A stretch of DNA of 64,000 nt from Pseudomonas sp. BMS12. GTDB lineage: Bacteria > Pseudomonadota > Gammaproteobacteria > Pseudomonadales > Pseudomonadaceae. The notes below the pieces were generated by a model. It saw only the letters and a program-made list of their open reading frames with translations, ran no database searches and was not told where the DNA came from. Location of the stretch: positions 109,085 to 173,084 of the forward strand of contig NZ_LSOF01000006.1 in the NCBI RefSeq assembly GCF_001592875.1. Direction: 5' to 3'. Made by a program: the position numbers and the translations under genes. This document shows positions 25,304 to 34,645 of this stretch, in pieces (the first letter of the stretch is position 1; each line of letters starts with the position of its first letter).

Positions 25304-28083
25304 GGCAGCACCTCCAGCTCGACCGGGGCCGCGCTCAGGGTCAGCAATTGCGCCGCCTGTGGCAGGCCGCTGGGCGACGCCACCGGCAGCGTGGCATACA
25401 GGCGTGGCACCAGGCCCGCCGGCTGACCCTGGCGATACAGACGGGTGACCTGCACCGCCTCTACGCCAGCAACGCGGTGGGCCACCGCAGCCAGTTCATC
25501 CACCGAAACGGTCTGGCCGAAATCGCGGCGGGCAAAACCGAAATGTTCGCGCAGGGCACTCTCAACCAGGCCGAGCACCCGTTCGCCGTCGTACTCGGCC
25601 AGCACCTTGACCGCCAGCCGGCAGCGGAAGCGGGCGTCGCCATAGCTGGCCATGCGCAGCGGCACCAGGGGGTCGCCATAGGTCAGCAGCGCGCTGCGCA
25701 GGGCGGCATAGGTGGCGTCCGCCTCGCTCACCGGCGCGCCATTGGCGCCGGCCAGGCTGAGGAACACGCCCCGCGCTGGGCCGCTGGGAATCCATAACGC
25801 GTGGGCCTTGTCGATGCCGGCGAAGGCACGGGCGAAGTTGGCGTAGTCGGCGATGGATACGGCGCGATCGAGGGTCAGCACGGTCAAGGGGGCATTGTCT
25901 CGGGCCTGCTCCAGCGCCTCGCCATCCTCGCCGCCGGTTGCGGCCACCGGGTTGACCACTTCGCTGACGCCCAGCGGGCGCGACAGCAGGGTGGTGAGCT
26001 GGCCGGCGGCCAGGTTGCCCGCCGCGCCGAGGCCCTTGCGGTAGTGCACCCGCACGTTGCTGTGGCCACTGGGCAGGCGTGCGCCTTCGTGGCCGTCGCC
26101 GAATTGCAGGCTGGTGTAGCCGGCCTCGTCCTGGCTGGTTTCGTAGCGCCGCGCGTTGGCAGCGCTCTGGTACAGCGTGGGCACCTCGCTCCACAGCACC
26201 TCGTTGACCCGCACCTCCAGGGATGAAACCCGGCCGCTGGGCGTGTTGGCGCTGAGGTAGGTCAGCGGCGCCTGGTTGAGGGCGAAGCGCTGGTTGGCCT
26301 GCGCCGCGTTGCCATCGCCGAGGATGGCCTCCACCGTCTCGCCGTGGCTGGCCGCGGCGACGTTGGCGTTGATGCGCAGGCTGGCGCGCTCGAACACATG
26401 CTCAAGCGCGGCCTGCAATTTGAGCGTGCTGTGGTCGCGGTCGTGGCTGAGTGCATCCTCGGTGTCGCCGATAAAGGCGATCTGGCGCACCAGCGGGTCG
26501 TCCTTGTGCCCCGGCGCCAGGCGAATCTGGCTGGCCTTGGCCTGTAGCCAGCCACTGCGCCCATCACGATCCAGCAGGCTCAGACGCAGGGTGACCGAGG
26601 CGCTGCCGAGCAGCCCGGCAAACTCCTCGGCGCCCAGGGCCACAGGTGTGCTGCCGAACAGGCGATCCGCCGGGGCCAGCATGAACAGCTCGTCGTCCTG
26701 CTCCAGCGCTACGCTGCCGCCTTCGGTCAGCTGCAGGGCCAGCCCGCTGGCGCGTACGGCAAGGCGCTGGCGCCGGCCGCCAAGGGCCAGGGCCTGGCCC
26801 GGTTGCAGGCCATCGACGCGCCGATCGAGCTCCAGCAGGTCGCCGTGGGCCGGATGGAACAACGGGGTGGCGATGACTTCCAGCGCCTCGCTCTGGGCCA
26901 GCACCAGGGTCTGGCGCAAAGGGAAGGTGGCGCTGGTGAGGTTCTCGCTGCTGTCCGGCGTGATGCGGGTGACCTTGCCGGACAGGGCGAAGGCGCTGCG
27001 GGTGCGATGGATCACCCGGGTGGTACGATACAGCTCGACATAGCCAGGCAGGTCGGCGCTGCCGTAAGCGGGGTTGTTGGAGACCAGGGCGAACCAGCTG
27101 CCGGCGACGATCTTGGCATTGTCGGTGTCCAGGTCGATAGCCGCCGGGTCGAGAGCGAAGTTGGCCCAGCGCCAGTTGTTGGTCGTGCTCTTGTCGATCT
27201 GATGGCCGATCTGCGGGTTATCCGGGCCGAACAGGTTGGGATCGGGCGCGTTGTGGCCGAACAGCGCGGTGCGCTGGCGCAGCGCGAACAAACGGGCGCC
27301 GCTGCCGCTCGGGCTCATGGCGGGAAAACCACTGCCCAGCGGATGGCTCCAGGCCAGGCGCGTGCGCTGGTTGTCGTTGTCCGCCTCGACCTGGGCCAGC
27401 ACCCGCACGTCCCAACGCTCGCTGCCGGGATCACTGAGGCGCTCGTCGCCGACGATCAGGATGGCGTCGCCGGGTTGCAACTGGCTGGTCACGCCGGCCA
27501 ACCACAGTTCGGTGTCGCCCTTGCGCGGGCGCCAGGCTCGACTGGCCAGGGCCGGCACGGCATTCCATTCGGCCCGCGCCGGGGTCGGCGCCAGGGTCTC
27601 GAAGGTCTGCGCCTTCTCGTCCTGGCCGGGCACGCTCTGCACCTTGCTGCCCGCTGGTATGACGATGGGTACGCTGGGCTGCCCGGGCGTGCTCTGCAGG
27701 GTGAAGGCCAGGTGGGTGGAGGCGGCCACGCCGGGCGCCAGACGATAGCCGATCAGGCGCGCCATCTGGCGGACCGACAGCTGCTCGGTGGCGGTGCGCA
27801 GGTAATGCTCCTGGGCATAGCGCTCGGTATAGAAACTCAGCACATCCAGGGAGCAGGCCAGGGCATCGCCCAGGGCCAGGGTGAAGTCGCTGCTCTCGCG
27901 GGTGCTGAGCGCGGCCAGAGCCGGGTAATCGGCGCTGGACAGGCGCGCCTGCAGGCTGGCGAGAAAGTCGGCGTGGCGGCCGATGCGGTAGTCGATCGCT
28001 GCCAGCCCCGGCGGGTTGGCGATGCGCAGAGGGGTGTCCGCGTCGACGCCGGCGCAGCAGTCGCAGTCAGTCTTGCCGCTCAT
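25300..28083 (-). CDS. putative baseplate assembly protein (baseplate J-like, second copy)
   Basis: This protein of about 927 residues belongs to the large Afp11/Afp12-type baseplate J family. Typical N-terminal stretch: DYRIGRHADFLASLQARL, ESSDFTLALGDALACSLDVLSFYTERYAQEHYL and MARLIGYRLAPGVAAST. The C-terminal half has the gpJ core (DYANFARAFAGIDKAHAL, ALREHFGFARRDFGQTV). It forms baseplate wedges with the first J protein. Two starts are possible: ATG 28086 in an ATGA overlap, or ATG 28083, which I chose for its 6-base spacing from GGAGG. A Cys-rich N-terminus (DCDCCAG) could bind metal or an Fe-S cluster. Confidence 0.88.
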   Translation of the reverse strand: MSGKTDCDCCAGVDADTPLRIANPPGLAAIDYRIGRHADFLASLQARLSSADYPALAALSTRESSDFTLALGDALACSLDVLSFYTERYAQEHYLRTATEQLSVRQMARLIGYRLAPGVAASTHLAFTLQSTPGQPSVPIVIPAGSKVQSVPGQDEKAQTFETLAPTPARAEWNAVPALASRAWRPRKGDTELWLAGVTSQLQPGDAILIVGDERLSDPGSERWDVRVLAQVEADNDNQRTRLAWSHPLGSGFPAMSPSGSGARLFALRQRTALFGHNAPDPNLFGPDNPQIGHQIDKSTTNNWRWANFALDPAAIDLDTDNAKIVAGSWFALVSNNPAYGSADLPGYVELYRTTRVIHRTRSAFALSGKVTRITPDSSENLTSATFPLRQTLVLAQSEALEVIATPLFHPAHGDLLELDRRVDGLQPGQALALGGRRQRLAVRASGLALQLTEGGSVALEQDDELFMLAPADRLFGSTPVALGAEEFAGLLGSASVTLRLSLLDRDGRSGWLQAKASQIRLAPGHKDDPLVRQIAFIGDTEDALSHDRDHSTLKLQAALEHVFERASLRINANVAAASHGETVEAILGDGNAAQANQRFALNQAPLTYLSANTPSGRVSSLEVRVNEVLWSEVPTLYQSAANARRYETSQDEAGYTSLQFGDGHEGARLPSGHSNVRVHYRKGLGAAGNLAAGQLTTLLSRPLGVSEVVNPVAATGGEDGEALEQARDNAPLTVLTLDRAVSIADYANFARAFAGIDKAHALWIPSGPARGVFLSLAGANGAPVSEADATYAALRSALLTYGDPLVPLRMASYGDARFRCRLAVKVLAEYDGERVLGLVESALREHFGFARRDFGQTVSVDELAAVAHRVAGVEAVQVTRLYRQGQPAGLVPRLYATLPVASPSGLPQAAQLLTLSAAPVELEVLP

Positions 28084-30653
28084 CATTTGCCTCCATGCAG
28101 GGCGAGGCGCAGCACGCCGTGCTCGGGGAAGTTGGGGTCGTTGTCGAGGCGGGCGATTTCCAGGCGACCGAGGTGCATGAAACCGTCGGCCAGGGGCTTG
28201 GGATCGGCCTGACCCTGGCGCTGGAAGCGCGTCACCTGCACCGCCGCCACGCCCGCCACGGTGCGTGCTGCGGCGTACAGCGGGCTGAGGTAGAAGGTCT
28301 GGCCGAAGCTGAAGTTGTCCGGGTGGAACAACCCCAGGCGGCCAAAGGCGTGACGGCGATTGCTCAGCACGTCGAGCAGGCCGCGGCGCACGTCGCTGCG
28401 AAAATAGCCGGCCTTGACGCACACCAGCAGGTCGAGCTCCAGCGACACGTACAGCGGCTCGTTGACCCGCAGGTCGTGGCCGGCCATGCGGTAGCGATCC
28501 AGGTGTTCGACCACTTGACTGGCAAAGGGCACATCGACCGGTTCGCCCGCGTCGCGGTCGACAGTTACGAACACCGTGTGCCAGCTGCCTGTCCAGCGCA
28601 GCCCGGCGGCGGCGCGTTGCACGCCGGCCAGACGCTCGGTGACCTGCGCGTAGTCATCCGGGGTTACCGCACGTTCCTGGGTGCGAAAGGCCTGGGGCGC
28701 GGCGCGACGCAGCTCGGCGACGTTCTCTGGCGCGACGCCGCCGCGCGCCGGCAGGGGATTGCCCAGCGCCAGGATGCGCGCCTCGGCGCTGACCACGTGG
28801 GCAATGCTGCCGGCGCCGACATTGCCGGCCGGGCCGTTGCCGACCCGGTAGAAGGCGCGAAAGGCGGTGCCACTGTCCGGCCGTCGGCCGTGGTGGTCGT
28901 CGCCGAAGCGCAGGCGGGCACTGCCGTCGTGCTCCGTTTCGAGGACGAAGTGGCGGTCCTCGGCCTTGCTCTCCAGCAGGTTGCATTGGCCGCTCCAGTG
29001 TTGCGGGCTGCCACTGCTGCCACTTTCCAGGCGCAACGCGGCAATCGCGTCGGCGCTGCGCCAGCGCAGGGCTGCGCTGGCCGAAGCCGCAGGATCGAAC
29101 AGCACCCACTCGCGACGCAGCAGGCCGCCTTCCAGCACCCGCCGCTGCACGCGTCCCTGATGGGTTACCGGTGCTTCAGCCAGTAACGGGCGGTAGCGTG
29201 GTGGCAACGGCTCCGGCGCCTGGCGTTGGCAGGCGCCGCCGCTGGCGGGGTACTGCCAGGCAGGCGCCGGTACGCTCTCCAGCGTCTCATCGGCGATGCT
29301 GCGGCCATGGTCGACCAGCAGCATGTTGCCCAGGGCGATGCTGACATCGTCGAGCTGCGCGCTGCCGTGGGCCTCGTCGGCTTCGCTGGAGATGCACAGG
29401 GCAAAGGGCAGGGCATCGTCGGCGTGCCAGGCGATCTCGGTGATTTCGCTGTCGTCCAGCGGATCGAGCAGCGGGTCCGTGCCATCGAAGGCGCGCACCT
29501 GGGTCAGGCGCACCGCATGGCGCCGCGCCGGGTCGGCGTCGGCCGGCTCGCCACTGAGCGGGCCCATGACCTCCTGCAGCAGCAACACGTCGCCGGCCGC
29601 CAGATCCGGCAGATGACCGCGCAGGGTAGCCGCCGTGGCGCCTACGGGCAGGCAGCAGCGGGCGTCGCTCCAGGTGTGGAAGAACAGGCGGTTGTGCGCC
29701 GCACGCAGAACCACGCCATGCATGGGTTCGAACACCAGCGGGCGGCTCTGCAGCGCCAGGCGCTCCTCCGGCGAGTCGGCGAGAATACGCGCCGGCACAC
29801 CGGGCACCTTGGTGTAGAAGCGCAGCCCCGCGGGCAATGCGAAGGGCCCGCCGCTGACCTCGAGGTGCAGCCAGGCGCGGGCGTTGCAGCCTTCGTGCAG
29901 CTGGTAGTCCACCAGCAACGCATGACGGCGCAGGCTGCTGCGCTTGCGCGCGCTGTGCAGATAGGCCTCGGTGCTGACGGCGTCGAGCTGGTAGTGCTGC
30001 AGATCACCGACGTAGGCGATCAGTTCGCCCAGGGTGGTGGCCAGGTCCGCCGGGCTGCGGTCGCGCCAGCCGGGCATCTGCCGAGCCAGGCGGTCCATCA
30101 CCAGACGACGCAGGCTGGCGTAGTCGCGGGCCAGGTAGTTGATGTCCGGCGTGGTCTGTGCCGGTTGCGGACAGTCGTGCTGTGGCTTGCAGTCGAAGTC
30201 GCTGGGGCACTCGACCTTGAAGGCGAAATCCACCGCCGACAGCCGTGGATCAAAATTCGGCAGCGCCGTTGCCAGCGTGCCGGCCTGGTGCAGCTGCAGC
30301 CGGTAGGTCGAGTGGTCACCTTCGCTGTCGGTACGCACTACCAGCACATGCTCGGGCTGCGTCAGGGCCAGCAGCAATGCCTGCTCGGCGGCGCTGGCCT
30401 GGGCCGGTGGCGCGCTGGCGATGCCCAGCCATTCGACGCCGATCTGGCGAATGCGCTCGCCACCGTCGATGTGCAGGTTGTCCGGGCTCAGACCCGCCGG
30501 CACCGGCTTCAGCAGGCGTACCAGCAGCGTGCGCTGGCGCGGACTGCCGGGCGGCGCGTCGAGGTCGAGCACCTCGAGGAAGTCGATGCCATTGAGGCTG
30601 GGGTGGGCATCGACCAATGCCCGGCGATGCAGGTCGCAACAGTGGTAGATCAT
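28083..30653 (-). CDS. putative baseplate assembly protein (baseplate J-like, first copy)
   Basis: This 856-residue protein is the first of two baseplate J-like wedge components. Recognisable parts: FLEVLDLDAPPGSPRQRTLLVRL, TTPDINYLARDYASLRRLVMDRLA, GELIAYVGDLQHYQLDAVSTEAYL, LVDYQLHEGCNARAWLHLEV and a C-terminal gpJ core (RAVTPDDYAQVTERLAGV, FSFGQTFYLSPLYAAARTVAGVAAV). The ATG at 30653 lies in the ATGA overlap with the gp25 gene; the long open frame extending upstream is a shadow of that gene. It has a cysteine cluster (ECPSDFDCKPQHDC, ~160-175) and an MIYHCCD start. In other contractile systems the two J proteins form the wedge that triggers sheath contraction. Confidence 0.88.
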   Translation of the reverse strand: MIYHCCDLHRRALVDAHPSLNGIDFLEVLDLDAPPGSPRQRTLLVRLLKPVPAGLSPDNLHIDGGERIRQIGVEWLGIASAPPAQASAAEQALLLALTQPEHVLVVRTDSEGDHSTYRLQLHQAGTLATALPNFDPRLSAVDFAFKVECPSDFDCKPQHDCPQPAQTTPDINYLARDYASLRRLVMDRLARQMPGWRDRSPADLATTLGELIAYVGDLQHYQLDAVSTEAYLHSARKRSSLRRHALLVDYQLHEGCNARAWLHLEVSGGPFALPAGLRFYTKVPGVPARILADSPEERLALQSRPLVFEPMHGVVLRAAHNRLFFHTWSDARCCLPVGATAATLRGHLPDLAAGDVLLLQEVMGPLSGEPADADPARRHAVRLTQVRAFDGTDPLLDPLDDSEITEIAWHADDALPFALCISSEADEAHGSAQLDDVSIALGNMLLVDHGRSIADETLESVPAPAWQYPASGGACQRQAPEPLPPRYRPLLAEAPVTHQGRVQRRVLEGGLLRREWVLFDPAASASAALRWRSADAIAALRLESGSSGSPQHWSGQCNLLESKAEDRHFVLETEHDGSARLRFGDDHHGRRPDSGTAFRAFYRVGNGPAGNVGAGSIAHVVSAEARILALGNPLPARGGVAPENVAELRRAAPQAFRTQERAVTPDDYAQVTERLAGVQRAAAGLRWTGSWHTVFVTVDRDAGEPVDVPFASQVVEHLDRYRMAGHDLRVNEPLYVSLELDLLVCVKAGYFRSDVRRGLLDVLSNRRHAFGRLGLFHPDNFSFGQTFYLSPLYAAARTVAGVAAVQVTRFQRQGQADPKPLADGFMHLGRLEIARLDNDPNFPEHGVLRLALHGGK

Positions 30654-31018
30654 GCCGCCGCTCCCTGGACGAAGCTGTCCTCGCGCCGCTGGTTGGTACG
30701 CAGGATGCGGTACTGCACCTGCACAGCCAGGCGCGCCTCGACGGCGCTGACGGCCACCGACTCGACCTGGATCAAGTCGGCCAGCCACTGTTGCAGGGCG
30801 CCCTGCACGAGAAACTGCACGGTGGCGGCCAGCTCCGGGCTGTTCGGCGCGAACACCAGTTCGCGCAGGCCGCTGCCGAAATCCGGGCGCATCACCCGTT
30901 CGCCGGGCGCGGTGAACAGCACCTGTTCGATCAGCCCGCGAATCCAGCTGGCTTCGTCTGCTTCGCGACTGCGGCCGTGGCCATCGAAGCTGTAGGGAAA
31001 GTGCAGTCGCTGGGTCAT
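30650..31018 (-). CDS. GPW/gp25 family baseplate wedge protein
   Basis: This 122-residue protein matches the gp25/GPW lysozyme-like fold used in all contractile machines to join sheath and baseplate wedge: GLIEQVLFTAPGERVMRPDFGSGLRELVFAPN is the family signature, including the conserved EXR-type core. It lies 3 bp behind the PAAR gene and overlaps the first J gene by ATGA. This is one of the safest structural calls in the cluster. Confidence 0.92.
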   Translation of the reverse strand: MTQRLHFPYSFDGHGRSREADEASWIRGLIEQVLFTAPGERVMRPDFGSGLRELVFAPNSPELAATVQFLVQGALQQWLADLIQVESVAVSAVEARLAVQVQYRILRTNQRREDSFVQGAAA

Positions 31019-31021
31019 GGT

Positions 31022-31342
31022 TCAGCTCCCGATCACCCGTGTCTGTGCCGCTACCGGCAGCAGCGGCGTGCCGTTGGGGGCGCACACCGCCTGGCTGTCC
31101 ATCAGCACCAGCGGTTGGCCGTTGGAAAGCACCCGTGTCGCCGCCACCACCCATTGCCCGGTCACGCAGGGCACCGGGCTGCCGGAGACATTGAACGGGC
31201 AACCGGCAATCACGTAGGGGCCGCTCATCAGCACGGTCGGCTGGCCACTGACCAGCACCCGCGGGTTGGGCACCGTGGGGGTGGCAGTACCGCCGTGGGC
31301 GCAGAGCACGCTGGCGCCGACATGAAGTAATGGTCCTGGCAT
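31022..31342 (-). CDS. PAAR-like spike-tip protein
   Basis: This 106-residue protein begins MPGPLLHVGASVLCAHGG and shows PAAR-like repeats with conserved Cys/His (LCAHGG, GCPFN, PCVTGQW, AVCAPNG). PAAR proteins form the metal-stabilised sharp cone that caps the spike and can carry effectors. It sits directly after the gpV-like spike gene with a 1-bp gap. Confidence 0.88.
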   Translation of the reverse strand: MPGPLLHVGASVLCAHGGTATPTVPNPRVLVSGQPTVLMSGPYVIAGCPFNVSGSPVPCVTGQWVVAATRVLSNGQPLVLMDSQAVCAPNGTPLLPVAAQTRVIGS

Positions 31343-31343
31343 C

Positions 31344-31856
31344 TCAGATCACCGTCAGCGCGCCGTTGTTGATGGTGACGGTCGGCCCAACCAGGGTGAG
31401 CATGGCGCCCTTGCCGTTCTGGATGTAGATGCCGGTGTCATTGACGATCAGGGTCGCGCCGGTGGCGCTCTTGAGCATGATGCCGCCGGTGGGGCCGGGC
31501 AGGTCGGAGATGGTCAGGCCGTTCTGCAGCGGAGTTTGCAGGGTGATGGCCGACAACCCCGGCGGGGTGGCCAGAGCCAGTGCGGGGATCTCCGCGGCGC
31601 TGCCCCAGAAGCAGCCGACCCAGATCGGGTGGTCCGGGTTGCCCTGCTCGAACTCCACCCACACGCCGGAGCCGATCATCGGCAGCGCCACCATGCCGTT
31701 CTGGATGCCGGCAATCGGCACGCAGGGCATGGCCCAGCTGGCCGGCACCAGGCCCGCCACGTCCGGCACCTGCACCTGCAGGCGGCCCTGCTGCATGGGG
31801 TCGATGTTGTTCAGCACCATGCCGCGATATTTGCCGTAGTAGCGTTGCTGGCTCAT
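31344..31856 (-). CDS. gpV/VgrG OB-fold spike protein
   Basis: This 170-residue protein is a phage baseplate assembly protein V/Afp8 spike. The OB-fold N-terminus reads KYRGMVLNNIDPMQQGRLQVQVPDV and contains the typical WVEFEQGNPDHPIWVGCFWG. The C-terminus (GIMLKSATGATLIVNDTGIYIQNGKGAMLTL) is the needle beta-helix. Here the VgrG-like hub and spike are two genes (gpD before it), instead of one fused VgrG. The start overlaps the gpD stop. Confidence 0.92.
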   Translation of the reverse strand: MSQQRYYGKYRGMVLNNIDPMQQGRLQVQVPDVAGLVPASWAMPCVPIAGIQNGMVALPMIGSGVWVEFEQGNPDHPIWVGCFWGSAAEIPALALATPPGLSAITLQTPLQNGLTISDLPGPTGGIMLKSATGATLIVNDTGIYIQNGKGAMLTLVGPTVTINNGALTVI

Positions 31857-32992
31857 GCGGGCACCGTTGGCGTAATGGAGATCAAACCGTTGCGGGTCAG
31901 GTTGAAGCTCTGGCTGAACTTGCCGCGGGCCAGGGTGCTGGTAACGCTGCTGACGTAGTACAGGCCGTCGTAGGCGACCCCGGCGCCGCGCACGCCGACC
32001 AGGCGCCGCGGACGCAGGATGCGGCCATAACGCAGCACATCCAGGCTGCCACTGGCGCTGACCGAGTCCTGAGACTTCTTCGCCTCGGCCAGGCCGGCGC
32101 AGATGGCCTGCATGGGGCTCATCTTGGCCGTGTCCTTCATCATCTTGAGGTTGGCCAGCGGCGTGGAGAGCACGCCCAGCGGCGGTTGCAGCGGGTTGAG
32201 GTTGGGGATCGGAATGGGGATGGGCACGCGAGTCATCTGGTTCTGGATGAACACGATGGGCAGCACCCCCTTGGTCGGGTCGAAGCTGAAGTTCAGCGAC
32301 TCGACGTTGGTGTGCGCATCCATGTCGATGTTCAGCGCCGGCTGTGGCGGGCCGACTTTGATCTCCGGGCCGAAGTAGGCAATGTTGGTCAGCGGCACCT
32401 CACCCGGCTCGATATAGAACACATGGCCGACTTCCTCGGCCAACTGGCGGACATAGGCCAGGTCCGTGCCCTGCTGGGCGGGGATGCGCTCGATGGGAAT
32501 CGGTACATCGGGGAAGAACGAGGGGATCGGCAGCGGAATGATGCCGAACGCCGCATATTTAGCGCAGATCAGTGCGAAACGTGCTTCGACCGGCATGGCC
32601 GGGTAGGGCAGCCCGGAGAAGTCGATCAGGTCCATCACCTTGGTCAGGTCCTCGCCGGTGATGGTGATGCTGCCCGGCTGGCGGTTCTGCCCGGCCTGAA
32701 CCTCGACATTGGTCAGCACGCCATCGAACAGCGGCTGCGGCCGCCCGCCCAGGGTCACGATCAGCACCACCCGCAACGGCGGTGTGCCCAGCGTGGTGTT
32801 GTTGCCCACAGCGATCAGGAACAGGGTGTTGAGTTCCGATTTGCTGTTGACCTTGAAGCGCAGCTGGAAGCCGCTGGCACCTTCACTGGCACTGGTCACC
32901 GTGACTTCTTCCAGGGCGTCGATCAGCACGGCCGGCACCGGCAATGGAATCACCGGGCCGATTAGCAGGCTGAGGTGCACGGCATTGCTCAT
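31853..32992 (-). CDS. phage late control gpD-like hub protein
   Basis: This 379-residue protein forms the central hub below the tube, equivalent to P2 gpD and the N-terminal half of VgrG. Visible features: SITITGEDLTKVMDLIDFSG, DLAYVRQLAEEVGHVFYIEPG (the family-wide LARLAEEEGYxFY motif) and a C-terminal VTSTLARGKFSQSFNLTRNG strand. A repeated PIPIPIP-type proline stretch is unusual. The ATG at 32992 overlaps the LysM gene stop by ATGA. Confidence 0.9.
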   Translation of the reverse strand: MSNAVHLSLLIGPVIPLPVPAVLIDALEEVTVTSASEGASGFQLRFKVNSKSELNTLFLIAVGNNTTLGTPPLRVVLIVTLGGRPQPLFDGVLTNVEVQAGQNRQPGSITITGEDLTKVMDLIDFSGLPYPAMPVEARFALICAKYAAFGIIPLPIPSFFPDVPIPIERIPAQQGTDLAYVRQLAEEVGHVFYIEPGEVPLTNIAYFGPEIKVGPPQPALNIDMDAHTNVESLNFSFDPTKGVLPIVFIQNQMTRVPIPIPIPNLNPLQPPLGVLSTPLANLKMMKDTAKMSPMQAICAGLAEAKKSQDSVSASGSLDVLRYGRILRPRRLVGVRGAGVAYDGLYYVSSVTSTLARGKFSQSFNLTRNGLISITPTVPA

Positions 32993-33348
32993 GAGTCCGC
33001 CCCCGGCACGCCTTCCGGCAGGGTAATGCGCAGAGTCCGGCCGGGCGTTTCGGTCAGCTCGGCCGGGCGCAGGGCACCGTTGCCGTCGCACAGGCGCCAG
33101 TACTGCTGCGGGTCGCCCAGATGGCGAGCGGCCAGGTTGTCGATGCGGTCGCCAGCCTCCACCCGGTGCTCGCCGAGGGTGGCGAAGTTCTCCGGTGGCG
33201 GCACGAAGCGTCGGTGCACATAGCTCAATACCTCGCCATCGGCGCGCGTCCACTGGGCGATGTCCAGGCCGTGGTAGCGGCTGTCCGGGGCGAAGGCCGG
33301 GGCGGTGAGGGCGTTGGCCTGCATGAAGGCCTTGAGCGGATCGGTCAT
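32989..33348 (-). CDS. LysM-domain baseplate protein
   Basis: This 119-residue protein has a C-terminal LysM-like fold (EHRVEAGDRIDNLAARHLGDPQQYWRLCDGNG) of the type found in gp53/gpX-like proteins that hold baseplate hub and wedge together. The start at 33348 overlaps the upstream tube-protein stop by ATGA; the longer open frame upstream is a shadow. It is distinct from the LysM protein at the operon end. Confidence 0.85.
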   Translation of the reverse strand: MTDPLKAFMQANALTAPAFAPDSRYHGLDIAQWTRADGEVLSYVHRRFVPPPENFATLGEHRVEAGDRIDNLAARHLGDPQQYWRLCDGNGALRPAELTETPGRTLRITLPEGVPGADS

Positions 33349-33998
33349 GGCAAACCTCCAATACCCAATGCATCGAAACCGAAGGTGGCGGCCCTGCTGG
33401 CCAGTTTTTCCCGCGATTGCAGGTAGGCCATGAACAGCCCGCCGCCCTTGTGATCGAAGCCGAGGTCGTCCACCGAGAGCACTCGCAGGCTCAGGGTGCA
33501 GGTGGCGTTGATCGGGTTGAGCTGCGGGTCGAAGGCTTCCTCGGCAATCGAGAAACTGGTCACCCGTACCGGCACGATGCGCTTGGCGCCCCACACGAAC
33601 AGCACCAGGGCCGACTCCATCGGCGCGATCTCCAGGGTGCCGGCCGCCGCCAGCGCCTTGCCGGCCAGCAGGTCGGCCGCCGTGGGGTTGACCAGCGACT
33701 CCAGCACGGCCAGCTGCGGGGCGATGCCTGCCTCGACCACGGCCTGATGCTGTTCGGGAAACTGCAGCTGGTCGGCGGCATCGATCTCCGCCTCCAGCTG
33801 GAAGGTCTCTACCGCCGGCCCCTTGAGCCGCAACGCCTCGGAACGCTCGGAGCCCTCGTCGGCACCCTGTACCTGCAGGCTGCGGGTGAGCTTTTCCGGG
33901 TTGTACTGCAGGGCGATCACCCGGCGTACCTGGGCCGACTGCGGATCGATCATCACCAGGCCGGCTTTGATCAGGCGGGGGGAGCGATCCAGGCTCAT
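33345..33998 (-). CDS. CIS tube protein / tube-baseplate adaptor (Afp7-like)
   Basis: This 217-residue protein resembles the contractile-injection-system tube protein family of Afp7/PVC7. Marks are RVIALQYNPEKLTRSLQVQG, RLKGPAVETFQLEAEIDA and VPVRVTSFSIAEEAFDPQLNPINATCTLSLRVL. In related particles this protein connects the inner tube to the hub. It follows the YkgJ-like gene with an ATGA overlap and precedes the LysM baseplate gene, the usual order in eCIS loci. Confidence 0.88.
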   Translation of the reverse strand: MSLDRSPRLIKAGLVMIDPQSAQVRRVIALQYNPEKLTRSLQVQGADEGSERSEALRLKGPAVETFQLEAEIDAADQLQFPEQHQAVVEAGIAPQLAVLESLVNPTAADLLAGKALAAAGTLEIAPMESALVLFVWGAKRIVPVRVTSFSIAEEAFDPQLNPINATCTLSLRVLSVDDLGFDHKGGGLFMAYLQSREKLASRAATFGFDALGIGGLP

Positions 33999-34645
33999 GA
34001 TGGCTCTCCCTGCGGGTCTATGCGGTGCATGAGTACGGCAGTGGCGTGCGGTCGCGAGGCCTTACCGAGATTTGCCGCTATCCACTCGTGATTGAGAACG
34101 CGGCCCTCGAAGTCGATCCAGATGCGCGGGTCCTTGGCGCAGCTGTAGCGCCGACAGACGCCGGGACGGTGGTCGTAGATGGCGCAGCCCTTACCCGTCT
34201 GGTGGACACAGCAGCCATCGGGTTGCTTGCGAATGTGGTAGGGCTGGCCCAAGTCCCAGCGCGCGTGGCCTTCTTCTATTTCCGCGACGCTGAGGGCGAA
34301 ATTGAGGCGACAGCACACGGCTTTGCAGATCGGCAGGCGGCTTTCGCAGTCGACCATGGCCGTTGGCGGCTGGTCCTCGATGGTTTCGACGCGGATCAAA
34401 GTGCCTGGGCCCAACTGCTCGCCACGCTGGCGCAGTTCTTCATCCACCCGCTGCATGGCATGGCCCAGCTCAGTGCTGTCGATAACGCCCTTGGCAATCA
34501 GCAGGTCGGCCAAACCGTGCACGACTGCCTGCAACTGGTTCAGACGAAGGGCGTTCTCGCCCAGGGCGGTATGAGCGAACAACGTGCCTCGTTCGAGCTG
34601 GTTATTGAGTTCCGCAACCGGGTTGATACGTTTGCGTTCAGTCAT
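33995..34645 (-). CDS. YkgJ-family cysteine-cluster protein within the eCIS operon
   Basis: This 216-residue protein has the YkgJ-type pattern of cysteines: CESRLPICKAVCC, then CCVHQTGKGCAIYDHRPGVCRRYSCAKD. These likely bind Zn or an Fe-S cluster. The N-terminal part is helical. I chose ATG 34645, which overlaps the HEAT-like gene by 8 bp; the longer frame is a shadow. Such proteins are not a core part of known eCIS particles, but the tight overlaps on both sides show that it belongs to the operon. It may be an assembly factor or modify another component. Confidence 0.75.
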   Translation of the reverse strand: MTERKRINPVAELNNQLERGTLFAHTALGENALRLNQLQAVVHGLADLLIAKGVIDSTELGHAMQRVDEELRQRGEQLGPGTLIRVETIEDQPPTAMVDCESRLPICKAVCCRLNFALSVAEIEEGHARWDLGQPYHIRKQPDGCCVHQTGKGCAIYDHRPGVCRRYSCAKDPRIWIDFEGRVLNHEWIAANLGKASRPHATAVLMHRIDPQGEPS

